This document shows, piece after piece, positions 51,156 through 62,400 of a stretch of DNA of 64,000 nt. Source of the stretch: Argyresthia goedartella (taxonomy: Eukaryota; Arthropoda; Insecta; Lepidoptera; Argyresthiidae). A model generated the notes under the pieces. The model did not search any database. It was not told where the DNA came from and saw nothing but the letters and a program-made list of their open reading frames with translations. The translations under genes and the position numbers were made by a program. Position 1 is the stretch's first letter. Every line of letters starts with the position of its first letter. The stretch lies in contig OX463832.1 in the NCBI GenBank assembly GCA_949825045.1, positions 21,012,552-21,076,551 of the forward strand, read 5' to 3'.

Positions 51156-53255
51156 TCAGGTATTGTTATAGGTTGAGTTTCCTGTCCTGTCGTGTTCGTT
51201 TGGGTTATCCGGTAAGGTCTCCGTTTCGCTTTCGCTGTCTGTTTCTGGAATATGGTATATTTGGCTCGATGCCTTTCTGACTTCGTCCCTGTTGTGTGCT
51301 GATTCTGTCCAGTAACTGTGTTCTTTACCGTAGTATTTGATGTCATGCTTAAGGGAATCTTTCCAGGTGTAAATGGGTCGGCCAACTTTCTTCTTCTTTG
51401 CTTCGTATTTCAATGCAGCGCGGAGTAGGTGTTTTTGTGGGCGTCGTAGAATATGTGTATAGTAACACATCCGATGGTTTTTGATTTGTTTGGTTATTGT
51501 TTTGCCCTGTAGTAAGTCATGAATTTTGTGGTGTCTTGGATAGCTTCTGGCGTTCTCAAACATGTCTCTGAGGATCAGGCGTTCATATTTTCTTAGTCTA
51601 GAACGGTTTGCTTTGGTGAGGGCTGCCGCTTTAAGTCCGTATGTTATACACGGTGCTATAACCATTTTGTAAATCAGGCGTACTATTTTCCAGTCCATGT
51701 TGGATTTCTTTATAAAATGCATTAGGGCCTTGGAATTGCCTATGGCTTGCCGGCATCTCTTCTTTATTGTGTCTCTCCTACTATGTCCTGCCGTTATATA
51801 TGTGCCGAGATATTTCATTTCGTCTACGGGTCGTATTGGAACTCTGTCCAATACGATCACTTGTGGGGGCTGGGTGTTTATGGGGTCTCTTATAAGAATG
51901 TTCGTCTTTGTTTCGTTAGTATCGAGCCCTACTGTTTTTAATAGTGCTTTCAAGTGCGTGACGATTTGGTCAAGGTGTTGTAAATCTTGACAAACGATGA
52001 TGAGGTCATCCGCGAAGGAGAGAATAAGTGGTAAGACTATTTCTTCATCTTGGTCCAGTTTTATGTTGGGAATTTCTTCTTCCAGTGTTTTGAGGACATC
52101 ATCCATTAATATTGTAAATAGTCTTGGTGACAGTGGACAGCCTTGTTTTACTCCTTTTCCTTTGTTGATCAAGTTACTTTGCTGTCCGAACCATTTGATG
52201 CAGGTCCGTTCATACATGCAGGCTTTTATTATCCTATTGGTTAAAATCTTATTGGTCCTTGTAAGGAGAATATCCTTGAGCACGTTTAGGTCTATAGTAT
52301 CAAATGCTTTGGCGATATCTAGCGCCAGTACATATGTTCTGTTACCCGTGCGCTATTCTTCGTCTAATACTCTGCGTAGTGTGAAGATGTGGTCATCGGT
52401 GGCTCTATTGCGGAGAAATGCTGCTTGGTAGTTCCCGAGTTCTTTTGTTATCTCGTCTAGTTTGATGAGCAGGTATGTCGCGTATATGCGATATCCTGTA
52501 TTACACATTGTTATACGGCGATAGTCATTGGTGTCTTGCGGGTTTCTGATTTTGGGGATAGGTACTTGGACCGTTTCATTCCAGGACTCCGGTATTATAT
52601 TTTCTGTCCATGATCTGTGCATTGTTTTGGTAATAACCTTTAACAGTTGTGGCGGTATTCCTTTGTGCAGTTCCGGGACTACCTGATCTGTACCCGGCGC
52701 TGTTCCGTTACGCATGCGGCTGATTATCATTTTTATGTCGGCTATTGTTGGACCATTTTCTAGATAGTCAGGGTTTAATGAAGTTTCGTTAAGGATAATC
52801 ATAATTTTAGGGCCTTCTGATTTCCTTAATTCCTGTTCCCAGCGTGACATTGGGATGAATCGTTGTTTTTTCCACCGTCTCGATTGAAGCTGGTGTCGTC
52901 TGTAATAGTGGTACACGATTTGCATGCGTTTGCTTGGGTGTTTTTTTCCTAGGCCTTCAAAAAATGCTCTGCATTCTCGTTTTTCTTCATTATCAATAAT
53001 TTCCTCAAGACGTCGTCGGCATTCTTTGAGTTGTTTATTGATTGTTTGGTCGGTTGGTCGACGTCTTTTAAGGAATTTGGCCTTTTGTAAATTTGCCAGA
53101 GCAATTCGGTGTTCCCGCGATCTAGCGGGTTTTACGGAAAGTGTTTTTTGGGCTACTGACTTCATAACCCCTGTAATAAATTCCCACGGAATGTCGGGCG
53201 TATATTCGTCGTCATTTTCTATAAATTTGTAGTTGTTCGCCGTAAGTTCTTCCAT
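51156..53255 (-). pseudogene. LINE reverse transcriptase region, one in-frame stop
   Basis: Reads in one frame from about 53255 to 51156, about 700 codons, with a single TAG at 52353-52355. Blocks: RMRNGTAPGTDQVVPELHKG (RT start), VQVPIPKIRNPQDTNDYRRI, NYQAAFLRNRATDDHIFTLR, the stop, YVLALDIAKAFDTIDL (first catalytic Asp), GVKQGCPLSPRLFTILMDDV, and LILSFADDLIIVCQDL (FADD catalytic pair). MKYLGTYITAG and GRPIYTWKDSLKHD lie near the C terminus. The upstream endonuclease is in another frame (53219-54736), so a frameshift near 53255-53285 also breaks this copy. Confidence 0.85.
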
Positions 53256-54736
53256 AATCCCGTTATGGTATTTACTTTTGTGTCATTCATTTCATCTCGT
53301 GCTAGGGCGGTGTACGAACACTGTTTATAGTTGAACTTTAAAGCTGTTATCGCTTTGTACTTAGTTTGGGTTGTACTCTTTGTTGATTCCATTTGCGTGT
53401 CGCCAGTTCTTGGAAGCAGGTTTAGTGGGTCTATTTCACCCCAGATTATCTTGTGGTCGGAAATATGCAGGTAGCTCCATTGTCCTCTGATGAAGTGAAA
53501 TGTGTGTGGCGCATTATTCGAGATAATTATATGGTCTAGTTGTGATTTTGTTTTCCCGTTAGACCATGTGGCCCGACATGATTTGCGAGCCCAGGTGGTT
53601 TCTACTTTTAAGTTTTCGCGGGAACAGATATCCATTAGCATTTCTCCGATGATATTTGATGATTTGTGTAGGAGATTTGTTCCTATAATTCCCTTTTTCC
53701 TGTATTCCTTTGTATCGCCTAGTCCGATATGCGCGTTAAAGTCACCTAGCATTAATATTTTGGCTTTGTTTGGTTTCTTTTGAATAATCTTTATAAGTTG
53801 CGAAAACGCTGCGGTTGCTCTCGTGGAAGAGCTGGGGATATGTGCGTTTATTACATATAGTGTATTAGTGGCCGATGTTATTGTTGCTGCCATGGTTTCC
53901 AGGTCGCGATTTATATTGTGGACCGTTAAGTTCAGGTCCTTTCTAATTAGTATAGCTAAGCCACAGTGTGTGATGCTGGTTGTGCCTGATAGATACCATA
54001 GATAGTGTTTTGACACGTATGTCCCCGATGTCATGTTTGTTTCCTGTATACAGGCTATATGTATGTTTCTGTTTGTCAATTCAGCATCAATGTTGAGTCT
54101 CTTAGGTATTTCGGCGCATCCTCTAACGTTCCAAGTAGCAATGCGCATACGCTCGCATGTGACTTTTGGTTTAAATATGGGGCTGTGTCGTATCATCGTA
54201 TATCCGGTGTTGTCAGGGATGTCATCTATTGATGTTGTGGTTGACCCTGAGGAGGTCATGGGTGTTGCATTAAGTATCGGGGAAGGTATGTTGTTATCAG
54301 TTTGGCTGTCGGTTGCTAGATTCGTGGGTAAATTTTGTGATTCAAGCAAGTATACGCTGTCGTAGTGGTTTCCTGTGAAGTTGAGGTTGATAGATCCCAC
54401 TGCATCCGCGGGATTCTTGGGCCTGTATGTGAGCGATGGTGTATTTTGCTGGTGGATTGTTACGTTAATTAGAAAGTATTCGGCGGCTGCTATTATAATC
54501 TCCTCTCCAGCCCAAGTGCCGTAATTGCGCAGGTTTTTAATGTAGTCATTGAGGGTTTCTTCAGGCTCGGCGATTGCAAACTTTATGTTCTGTTCATCGC
54601 AGTTTTCTTCTACATATTTAACTAGGTCCTTACGAATGTGGGTGTGGTCGAGTGTTAATTGATATAGGTGATTAATTTGGTCAGCAATTGCGTGGAATAG
54701 GCAGTTACCATCTCTCGGCATTGATAAGGCTTTCAT
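53219..54736 (-). CDS. LINE OTU protease plus AP-like endonuclease region
   Basis: 505 codons open. Residues 1-130 form an OTU-type cysteine protease (deubiquitinase-like) domain: PRDGNCLFHAIADQI with catalytic Cys12 next to Asp9, and GNHYDSVYL with catalytic His124. A Ser/Thr-rich linker follows. Residues about 198-430 are an exonuclease-endonuclease-phosphatase (AP endonuclease-like) domain: RIATWNVRG, IACIQETNM (catalytic Glu), LMLGDFNAHIGLGD, TWSNGKTKSQLDHI, and HISDHKIIWGEI (catalytic SDH). This nicks DNA for target-primed reverse transcription. The key residues of both domains are present. The last about 15 residues are out of frame because of the break before the RT region. Confidence 0.88.
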   Translation of the reverse strand: MKALSMPRDGNCLFHAIADQINHLYQLTLDHTHIRKDLVKYVEENCDEQNIKFAIAEPEETLNDYIKNLRNYGTWAGEEIIIAAAEYFLINVTIHQQNTPSLTYRPKNPADAVGSINLNFTGNHYDSVYLLESQNLPTNLATDSQTDNNIPSPILNATPMTSSGSTTTSIDDIPDNTGYTMIRHSPIFKPKVTCERMRIATWNVRGCAEIPKRLNIDAELTNRNIHIACIQETNMTSGTYVSKHYLWYLSGTTSITHCGLAILIRKDLNLTVHNINRDLETMAATITSATNTLYVINAHIPSSSTRATAAFSQLIKIIQKKPNKAKILMLGDFNAHIGLGDTKEYRKKGIIGTNLLHKSSNIIGEMLMDICSRENLKVETTWARKSCRATWSNGKTKSQLDHIIISNNAPHTFHFIRGQWSYLHISDHKIIWGEIDPLNLLPRTGDTQMESTKSTTQTKYKAITALKFNYKQCSYTALARDEMNDTKVNTITGLWKNLRRTTTNL

Positions 54737-56494
54737 CTTTTTGGAATGTTGTTGAAAGAAAGAACTTAGAGCTAATTTGATTAATTTGAACTACCTACGT
54801 ACTCGGTATTTTCTAAGAGAATTGGAGGCTGGGCCTGGAAGCTATAAAATAGGCGTGAGAGAGACCCGCTTAGGACAAAGAGTCTTTGATTTTATTTTTT
54901 TATTGTTCGTCAGCTGCCTTTCGTTAATTGCCTGTTTTCTGCAAGATGGTAAAATGATCCTTTTATGATGTGCAAGTGTTGGCTTTTACTCGCTTTTTCT
55001 CAGAATATGCAGTAGGCTTGCATTATTGTTTATTTTATTTTTGTAACAGGTCAAGATGGGCTGGTTGGACCGGATGGTGGCAAATAGTTTCGTTTTGTTT
55101 TATTGTGCTTGGGTAGATTCCTGCCTAGTTTTGTAGTTTCGTATACCTATCACCTACCTATTTGTACGGGACTATGCCTATGGAATAGTTTAGAGTTAGC
55201 GTAGTAATTTGGAGCGAGAGCGGTATCTGTTTATGAAATGGTAACCAGCATTACGAAGGATGTTACCTGCCAGATATAAAGTTAGTTTTGCTGTTTTATC
55301 TGATATAGGACTATCTTAATCGGAGCAATCTCACCAGGTTGTTGCTCAGCTAGTGAGACTCTCTGCACTGACATCACCTACTTCAGTTCACTTCATTAGT
55401 GCGTAGTAGTGAGGTCCGTGACACGGGTCGAGGTTCAGTCCCTGTACAAGGCCCTATTGTTTATTGCTCGTTGGAATTCGTTTTTTCTTAGCTCGTTGTC
55501 CAGAGAAGGGGCTTGTTGCACAAAAAAAAAAAAAAAACGTATTTGCTTCGCCGATTTGCAGCTGTGTTTGAGGAATGTTTTTGTCGTAATTTATCTCTTT
55601 TGTTTAATTTTTTTCTGTCCGGTATTGTTTGGGTTTTAGTGTCCTTATTCACGTGCCTGCAGGAAGTGCATGAAAGGGCCTGCCTCTTGGCGTGGGATAA
55701 CACCACGACTCGTTGCGCAACTCTAGTTTCTATTGACTTAGTATTTATGATGATGTATCAAGCACCACTAATGTCTGTGATGAAATGAAATAAGTCTGTT
55801 TCCCAGGTTGTTGCTGTTGAGAGAGCTTAATTTTATGGGTTAGATTCACTTAAGAAATACCTTAAATAATGAAGATTCTACGTCCTATGTAATCGTTTGT
55901 GTGTCCGGGGAAAGCAATTCATTGATTAGGTTAGGTTACTGCTGAGGAGATATCCCAGTGTCATGACACACCTAATGTGCTGGATAGGGTCGGTTAATAC
56001 TCCAGGATAACGGCGTGTCGTTAGGGAGTATTGTTATGTATTGCGTGAGACGTAAACTCGGGGTCTCTTCTAGTAGATTCGTCTGTGGAGATAAATATTG
56101 GTTGCATGCGTTAGGACACTGAATAGGAACGGGCTCACCAGGCAACACTCGTTGAGTTGTCTCAGCTATGTGCACCTATTGTCGTACACAATATTGTACA
56201 CGTATTGTCACAGCAGCGTGGCGTAGCCTATTATCTGGTAGGGCGCAGCTCAGAACCTATCTAATTCACACTTTACGCACTCTATTTCACACTTGTAGCT
56301 ATATTAGACACTCTCATATCATCTCGCTGATACAAAATCTCCGAAACGCGAGAAACCAGAGACAGAACAAAGGCGCGCGCCGGGTTGTAAACTATTGTTT
56401 GTTTAAATGCGTTTGCAAGATGTCGGAGGTCTATAGACACGTCCGTTCGGTCCGGCAACACAAACGCCACCCAATATCTGTTCTTCCAACACTA

Positions 56495-57000
56495 AGTAAA
56501 ATATTTGAAAAGATTATACTCAATCAAATGCTCTCACACTTCAACCGTACAAAACAACTCCACGCCAAACAATATGGTTTCACTAGGGGTAAATCGACTA
56601 CGGATGCAGGTTATCTCATATTATACTCTCATATACCCTTTTATCTCATATTTATTCTGCATGGGAGGCCGCACAGGATGCTATCGGAGTTTTTTGCGAC
56701 CTGTGGAAGGCGTTTGATTGTGTTGATCATAATACGCTATTAATGAAATTAAATCATTACGGAGTTAGAAATAAAGCGTTGGATCTACTAAGATCATACC
56801 TAAGCAATAGAATTCAAAAGGCAGAGGTTAACGGCGTTAAATCTGATGGATCAGGTGTAAGTTAGCGTTCCACAAGGTCCCATAATAGGCCCTTTCTTAT
56901 TGCTGGTATATATTAACGATCTGCCTTTCATGGTGGATAAATTAACTGACTTAGTGTTGTTTGCTGATGATACTTCAATGGTCTTCAATGGTGCGGGCTC
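56495..57000 (+). pseudogene. Jockey-like LINE, RT half after insertion
   Basis: Continues the frame cut at 50912: SKIFEKIILNQMLSHF, KQLHAKQYGFTRGKSTTDAG, then in shifted frames WKAFDCVDHNTLLMKLNHYG, NRIQKAEVNGVKSDGS, VPQGPIIGPFLLLVYINDLP and LVLFADDTS. AFDCVDH and FADD are RT catalytic blocks. Frameshifts mark it as dead. Confidence 0.8.
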
Positions 57001-57196
57001 TGGCTCTATTTAATCAAGTATCGGGCAAGACTAACATTGACCTCTTTTGTTTTTCAATGTTGGAGTTCACAAGGGCAGTCACTTTTTGTTTGTGCTATTG
57101 TTTTTTTTGTTAATGAAATGTTTTTGTTAATTAATTGTTTTTGTTATTCTATTTCTGATTGAAATGAATTGTAATATATATTTTTAAGGTGTGAGG

Positions 57197-57494
57197 AGGA
57201 GCCCTGGGCCACCCCCATCGATGCATGAATGGGATCAGATCTGACGCTACCTCCATCGCCTGCCACGATCTGTGATCTTCCGACCATAAAGTCGGTCAAC
57301 AGCGAGTGGGGGGCGCCAGCTATGCCGTAGTGGTGCAGCTTCGCGGCGACCACGGCGTGGTCTGCAACATCGAACGCCTTGGACAAGTCACAGAACAGCA
57401 CAGCGACCTGGAGTTTCTGTTCGCGGGCACTCACTATCCGCTTGATTGTACTGGCCGCGGCAAAAAAACCCGTCGCTTTGTCTTTGCGCGCCAA
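57197..57494 (-). pseudogene. second Jockey-like RT fragment, opposite strand
   Basis: Minus frame: GFFAAASTIKRIVSAREQKL, QVAVLFCDLSKAFDVADHAV, AAKLHHYGIAGAPHSLLTDF, then DPIHASMGVAQGSS. The block D.SKAFD.ADH and G(V)(A/P)QGS are RT motifs. It is 5'- and 3'-truncated. Confidence 0.75.
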
Positions 57495-57599
57495 AAAAAT
57501 GATACCTACTTTGTCACCATCGACGGACCGCCCGCTGCGCGTCGGGCCGCCTCACATAAACATTATTTATGACTCCATTTCTCGGGTTACTCCTTGAGA

Positions 57600-58370
57600 G
57601 TTTGTATATTGTCAACAGCTGATTAACAAGGCACTTCACTGGTATAAGTGTTGATTGTATTAACGACTCTCGTACAGTCATACGTAGCTGTAAACATTAA
57701 CTTCAGGCGTAAAATGTACTAGGGTCAATATAAAAATTGTTATCTGAAAAAGTAAATCGTGAACCTACTAATTATATGTATTAAACAGAAACCTATATTA
57801 TTATTACACATGGAAAACAAATAAACTTGCATACCTCAGACAAAAATATATTTTTTATTAATATTTAAACTTTCGCTCACATTTGCTAGCGCGACGTAAT
57901 TATTACGACAGATTAAAAAAAAAATACTTATTTTATGTTGCACATACAATTACAATTTTAGTATTAACTGAAAGCGTAGTTATTCCTTAGGCTTATCTAA
58001 AGAAATCTAGGTAATATCTTAATCGAATCCAGAATAATATTTAAAAAGACGAAATTGTATAACATTTTAATATAGACAACCCTTTGAATCCGGGTGTTTT
58101 TTGATTAGTGATGAGGATGTACAAATCGTATTTTTCTATAGCCTAATTACTTGTAAAAAGCCCTTTCCAATGATGTATTACACTTCTTTCTGTGATATCA
58201 ACAAAAAGAGTAATTCACATTTGCTTCAAACATAACATAAAAATGCCGACATATTAGGTCAGGGACACACTAAGCGTAAATAGGGTGCTGGGTGATCCGG
58301 GCGAAACGAACGGTACCGGAATTTTTACCCGAATGTAGCGAATTGAAAATAGGCGGGTTATGTGTTTGAC
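57600..58370. other. gene-free stretch
   Basis: No convincing frame; AT-rich. Confidence 0.35.
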
Positions 58371-58374
58371 CTGT

Positions 58375-58440
58375 ATGTATGCATGTAAGTATGTATATAT
58401 GTATGTATGTATATATGTCTGTATGTATGTCAGTCTGTTT
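58375..58440. repeat. GTAT-type microsatellite
   Basis: Runs of GTATGTAT and TATATATGTATG with interruptions, followed by words (GCTCAACGGATTTCGATAAA) seen in dispersed lepidopteran repeats. Confidence 0.8.
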
Positions 58441-58904
58441 TCCTATGTTCGCTCGTAATTGCTCAACGGCTCAACGGATTTCGATAAATGATACATAAAT
58501 AGATTCGTCTTGATGGTAAGAGTGTATGTATGTTACCGACAATGTGTTAAATCCAGGCATTGTATATATATTAAGAAAAATCTCTTAATAAAATCTTGTT
58601 GCTGATACTGTAAAAATTCCCGAAAAATAGTAATATAACAGGAAATAACAGAAAATGTGCGTCGATCAAAGGTAAACATATAATTTCTTGTAGGTGAGTG
58701 ATTGTTGGTGTTGTGAAATAAGATCCAAGCGTTGAAAAATACGAAGAAGAAAAACAAGAAATTCACCACGTATACCACGTTTATTAATAGGGCTGTCAAG
58801 AAATAACATTTCATGCCAAAGTTGTATGTAAAGAGCGGCAGATATAAACACAATATTTGTCTTACAAAAAAGGGAGATTCGGGCTTTCTATCAACTAGAT
58901 GCTA

Positions 58905-59215
58905 GTCAATCACCAAGGGACCTGTCAATACATTTATCAAAATATCATGTACATCAGAAAAAATATAGGTTTATTTAAGACTTTAGGTCATAATCAAAGT
59001 ATTAGCACTAGGAATAGAAATAAGATTGCTATGCCCGCGTTCAGACTCAGATTGCTGATTCCTTTATGGGAGTGTGTGTTAGTTTTTATAATATAATACC
59101 AGTAAGAAGATTCAAAAACTATGTCAAAAATGGTCTATTAAAGAAGTCTTATTACAGTGTTAAAGATTATTTAGATGACAAAACTGCGTGGTCCTTACCA
59201 TCTCAGCGCACATAA
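58905..59215 (+). pseudogene. Jockey-like LINE C-terminal fragment
   Basis: Plus-frame pieces: TLGHNQSISTRNRNKIAMPA, FRLRL, then after a shift VRRFKNYVKNGLLKKSYYSV, KDYLDDKTAWSL. It matches the minus-strand fragment at 31200-31645 in pattern (FK..VK..L.KK.YY.V.DYL.D.T.W), which suggests the same family. Confidence 0.65.
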
Positions 59216-59458
59216 ATCCAAAGAGAGGCGATGGACTGAGTCAGTACGTCTCTCTTCGGTGTATTTCCTTAGACTCAAGTAGAAACACATAAAATTGTAT
59301 TTTTAAGGACCTTACATACTTTAAAAGAGCTACCTAAGCCCACAATTTCCGAACGGGCGGTAGTTTATAAAACTATTAATACTATATAGACGTTGACTAA
59401 GCAATCTGAATGATTTTATGGTCAATAATTTTTTTGTACTGAACTGAACTATCACTTT

Positions 59459-62400
59459 TCATTCAACTTGTGAAAGGTGATACGCTTTATAGCATCCTAT
59501 CATGCACAAGTTGACCAGGCATGTTTCGCATCTCCACACTGTGCGTGTGCATTTTTTGGACTTGGCACACCACATGCATCGTGCCTGGCGACACCCGTTC
59601 TTCTCAGCGAAGTGGCCCGCTCTCGGGATTAACGCCGCCGGTTTCAAATTGGGTACATATTTTGTTATGATTTCATCCGCCAGCTTGACCCTGAAATCTC
59701 TTTGGGAAATTTTTGTTTTGTGCGCGTACAACACACACGCATTGTAAATCGATACGTTCAGAAGCCGGCGGAAAAGTTTCTTATACCAAACTGTGTTTCG
59801 TACTCTCGCCACGGGGAACGCTTGGAGCATCTGGTCCTTCTTGTCCACGCCCCCCATGGAGAGGTTGTAGTCTAGGACTACCTTCGGTTTATATTTGTAG
59901 ACCCCATATTTTTCTTTTCCGCCGACTTCTACAGGGTGGAACGTGGAGATCATGCACACAAGGTTGGCGTCCTTCCAGGCCACAAGAGTGAGATCGCTAG
60001 TGTGACTGTAGGCCACCTCACCTGTGCGCATGTTATTTTTATTTTTGGCGCGCAGAGAATCTGGCACGAATTCCCTGTTCAACCGGATCGTGCCCATTGA
60101 GTCAGTCTTGTACTTCTTGAGCGTTCTGGACAGCAACGGCGAGTTGTAGAAGTTGTCCATTACTAAATTATGTCCCATATTTAGCAAAGGACGGACAAGA
60201 CTGAACACAATTTTCGAAGTAGCCCCCTCAGGCTCCGTCGAATTGGACTCTGGCTCATCAACAGGTTCTTGTTGTTGATTCTTGTCGCTCTTTCCTGTAT
60301 ACACCACCATCTTCCACAGGTAGCCGGTCCTTGACTCACAGAGCTCGTAGCTCTTTATACCTACCGTAGCAGCTTTTGTTGCGATTTTTTGGACAAACGA
60401 TAGTCTGCCCTTCCAAAGTAGGAGCGACTCGTCAATCGCAATGTTCTGCTCCGGTAAGTACAAAGAGCTGAATTTGCTATCCAAGTGGTCAAGGACCGGC
60501 TGAATTTTGGCCAGCTTTTTGCTGTCCCGTGGAAGATCGTGGGGCACAGTGGCGTTGTTGGTGAAGTGCAGGCATCTTTTGATCAACAAGAACCTGTTGT
60601 ACGGCATTATGTCACCAAAGTTGCACTGTACGTACTTTAAGCTCGGGTACCAGAACTCCCTCTCCACCGGCAATGGAATAATGCTTTGGAGCATTAGTAA
60701 CCCGAAAAATACGTACAGGTCGTCTTTGGTGACATTTATCCATCTGTGCAGGCGCGACCCGGCTTTCAAGGTGGGATCATTGAGCAAATCATGCGCGTAC
60801 CTGTTGGTCTCGCGCATGATTTACTCAATGATGTCATCGTCCCAGATTTTCTCAAAAATTTCTATCGGAGACAGCCCTGCTGTCTCAAATGTAGGACCGG
60901 CGTGTCCTACAAAAGTTTCTTGCCGCCCCTTGAAGACAGCTGGATCCTGTGCCCAATCGAAATGTAGGGCGTCTTCGTCAGCCATTCCTCTAATGGCGGC
61001 ATTGTCGCGGGCATCCAACTGTGTCAGTTGCGCCCGTGCCATGGGCGGGATTTCATCCAAATTGCTAGGGTACTCCGCCACGTTCCGTTGCTGAGGTCCT
61101 GGCAATGACACCGAATCGAACTCCAACTCGTCCTCTTCAATGTCACTGCCAGGATTATTTGATGTGGCCAATTCATCAAATATTTCTGGACCTAAAACAA
61201 AATACTATACTAAATAACCTGAAGTCCGACCTAGACATTACATTAATTCAAATACAAATCATATCATCCGATATCTGTAGCTATGTGGAAGGTGCTGCAA
61301 CTACCTTGTCGGAGGTCCTGGGTTCGAAACCCTGTCCGAAAATACGTAAAAAATATGTGCCTTTCTCGGGTCTTGAAGTTTATATATTTGTGAGATCGCT
61401 GCATGACACACGGAACCTAGTGTGGGGTCAGAATCGCGTCAGAATATACGTTATGGTATATTATGTCCTACTCACAATGCTATCAACCTGTGCTATCGAC
61501 AGACGACCAGACTTATCTGGTAAAAGAAGAAGGAAACAAAATTTTCAACTGACCTGACGGAGATCCCTGCGCTGACGTAGTTGGAGACGGGGTCGGGGAG
61601 TTTCGGATTGGAATATCCCTGACGCTTGACGCTGAAAATTGCAAAGTAGTTGTTACTCAGGAAACTTAGTTTAGCACAACATTTAATTCAAAAGAAATTT
61701 TTATTTTAGTTAATACTCACAAGGTGTAAATCCTACAAATTCAATGTCATATTGCGATTCCGCCATTGCATCGACATCTAGTGTGTGGGCTCCCGACGGA
61801 GTGAGTACTTTGATTTTTCTGTGAAACAATGTAATCATAATTTTTTTAAAGTCAAAGTAAATTATAATGTCAATTCAAGTATGTACACTACACCTAAAAC
61901 TTACTTTGTGGGAATAGCCGTCGAGGAAGGGGCGGGTACAGCATCTTCGAAGGGAGCAAGGAGATTCGCAGGCGGGGGCGTACTTGTACCCCATGAGAGT
62001 ATAAGTACATTTTCTAGAAATAAAAAACATGTTTTAGATTTCAGATTCAATAAAAATAAATCAAAAGGAAGTGCGAGCATGGAAGAAAAGATTTAAACCA
62101 ACCATTAGTCATACAGGGGCCAGCTTCGGCAGCCGAGAGGCATCTTCCAGGGAAGCGCAGGTTCTATAAATATAAAAAAAAAAGTTGTACATTTCAGGTT
62201 CACTAAAAATAAATCAAAAGGAAGTGCGAGCATGGAAGAATAGATTTAAACCAACCATTCGTCATACAGGGGCCAGCTTCGGCAACCTCAACGAGAGGCA
62301 TTCTCCAGGGAAGTGCAGGTTCTAGAAATATAAAAAAACATGTTGCCCATTTCAGGTTCACTAAAAATAAATCAAAAGGAAGTGCGAGCATGAGAGAATA

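Larger units (their letters stand above)
50913..56470 (-). mobile_element. near full-length OTU-endonuclease-RT LINE
   Basis: The element runs on the minus strand and is exactly bounded by a perfect 24-bp target-site duplication (50889-50912 and 56471-56494, starting CCAATATCTGTTCTTCCAAC). Its 3' end has a (TCAT)n tail and a hairpin GGTCTTTCGGCCGGC region. About 1.7 kb upstream of the first long frame (54737-56470) is 5' UTR or a lost ORF1. Total length is 5558 bp. A 458-bp truncated sister copy is at 7708-8165 with its own 22-bp duplication. The polyprotein's GRP.YTWKDSLKHD tail suggests the RTE-related group of LINEs; the exact clade is unresolved. Confidence 0.9.

Noticed and set aside
51697..54365. 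Plus-strand frames up to 144 codons across the LINE
   Set aside because: Antisense to the clear minus-strand endonuclease and RT regions.
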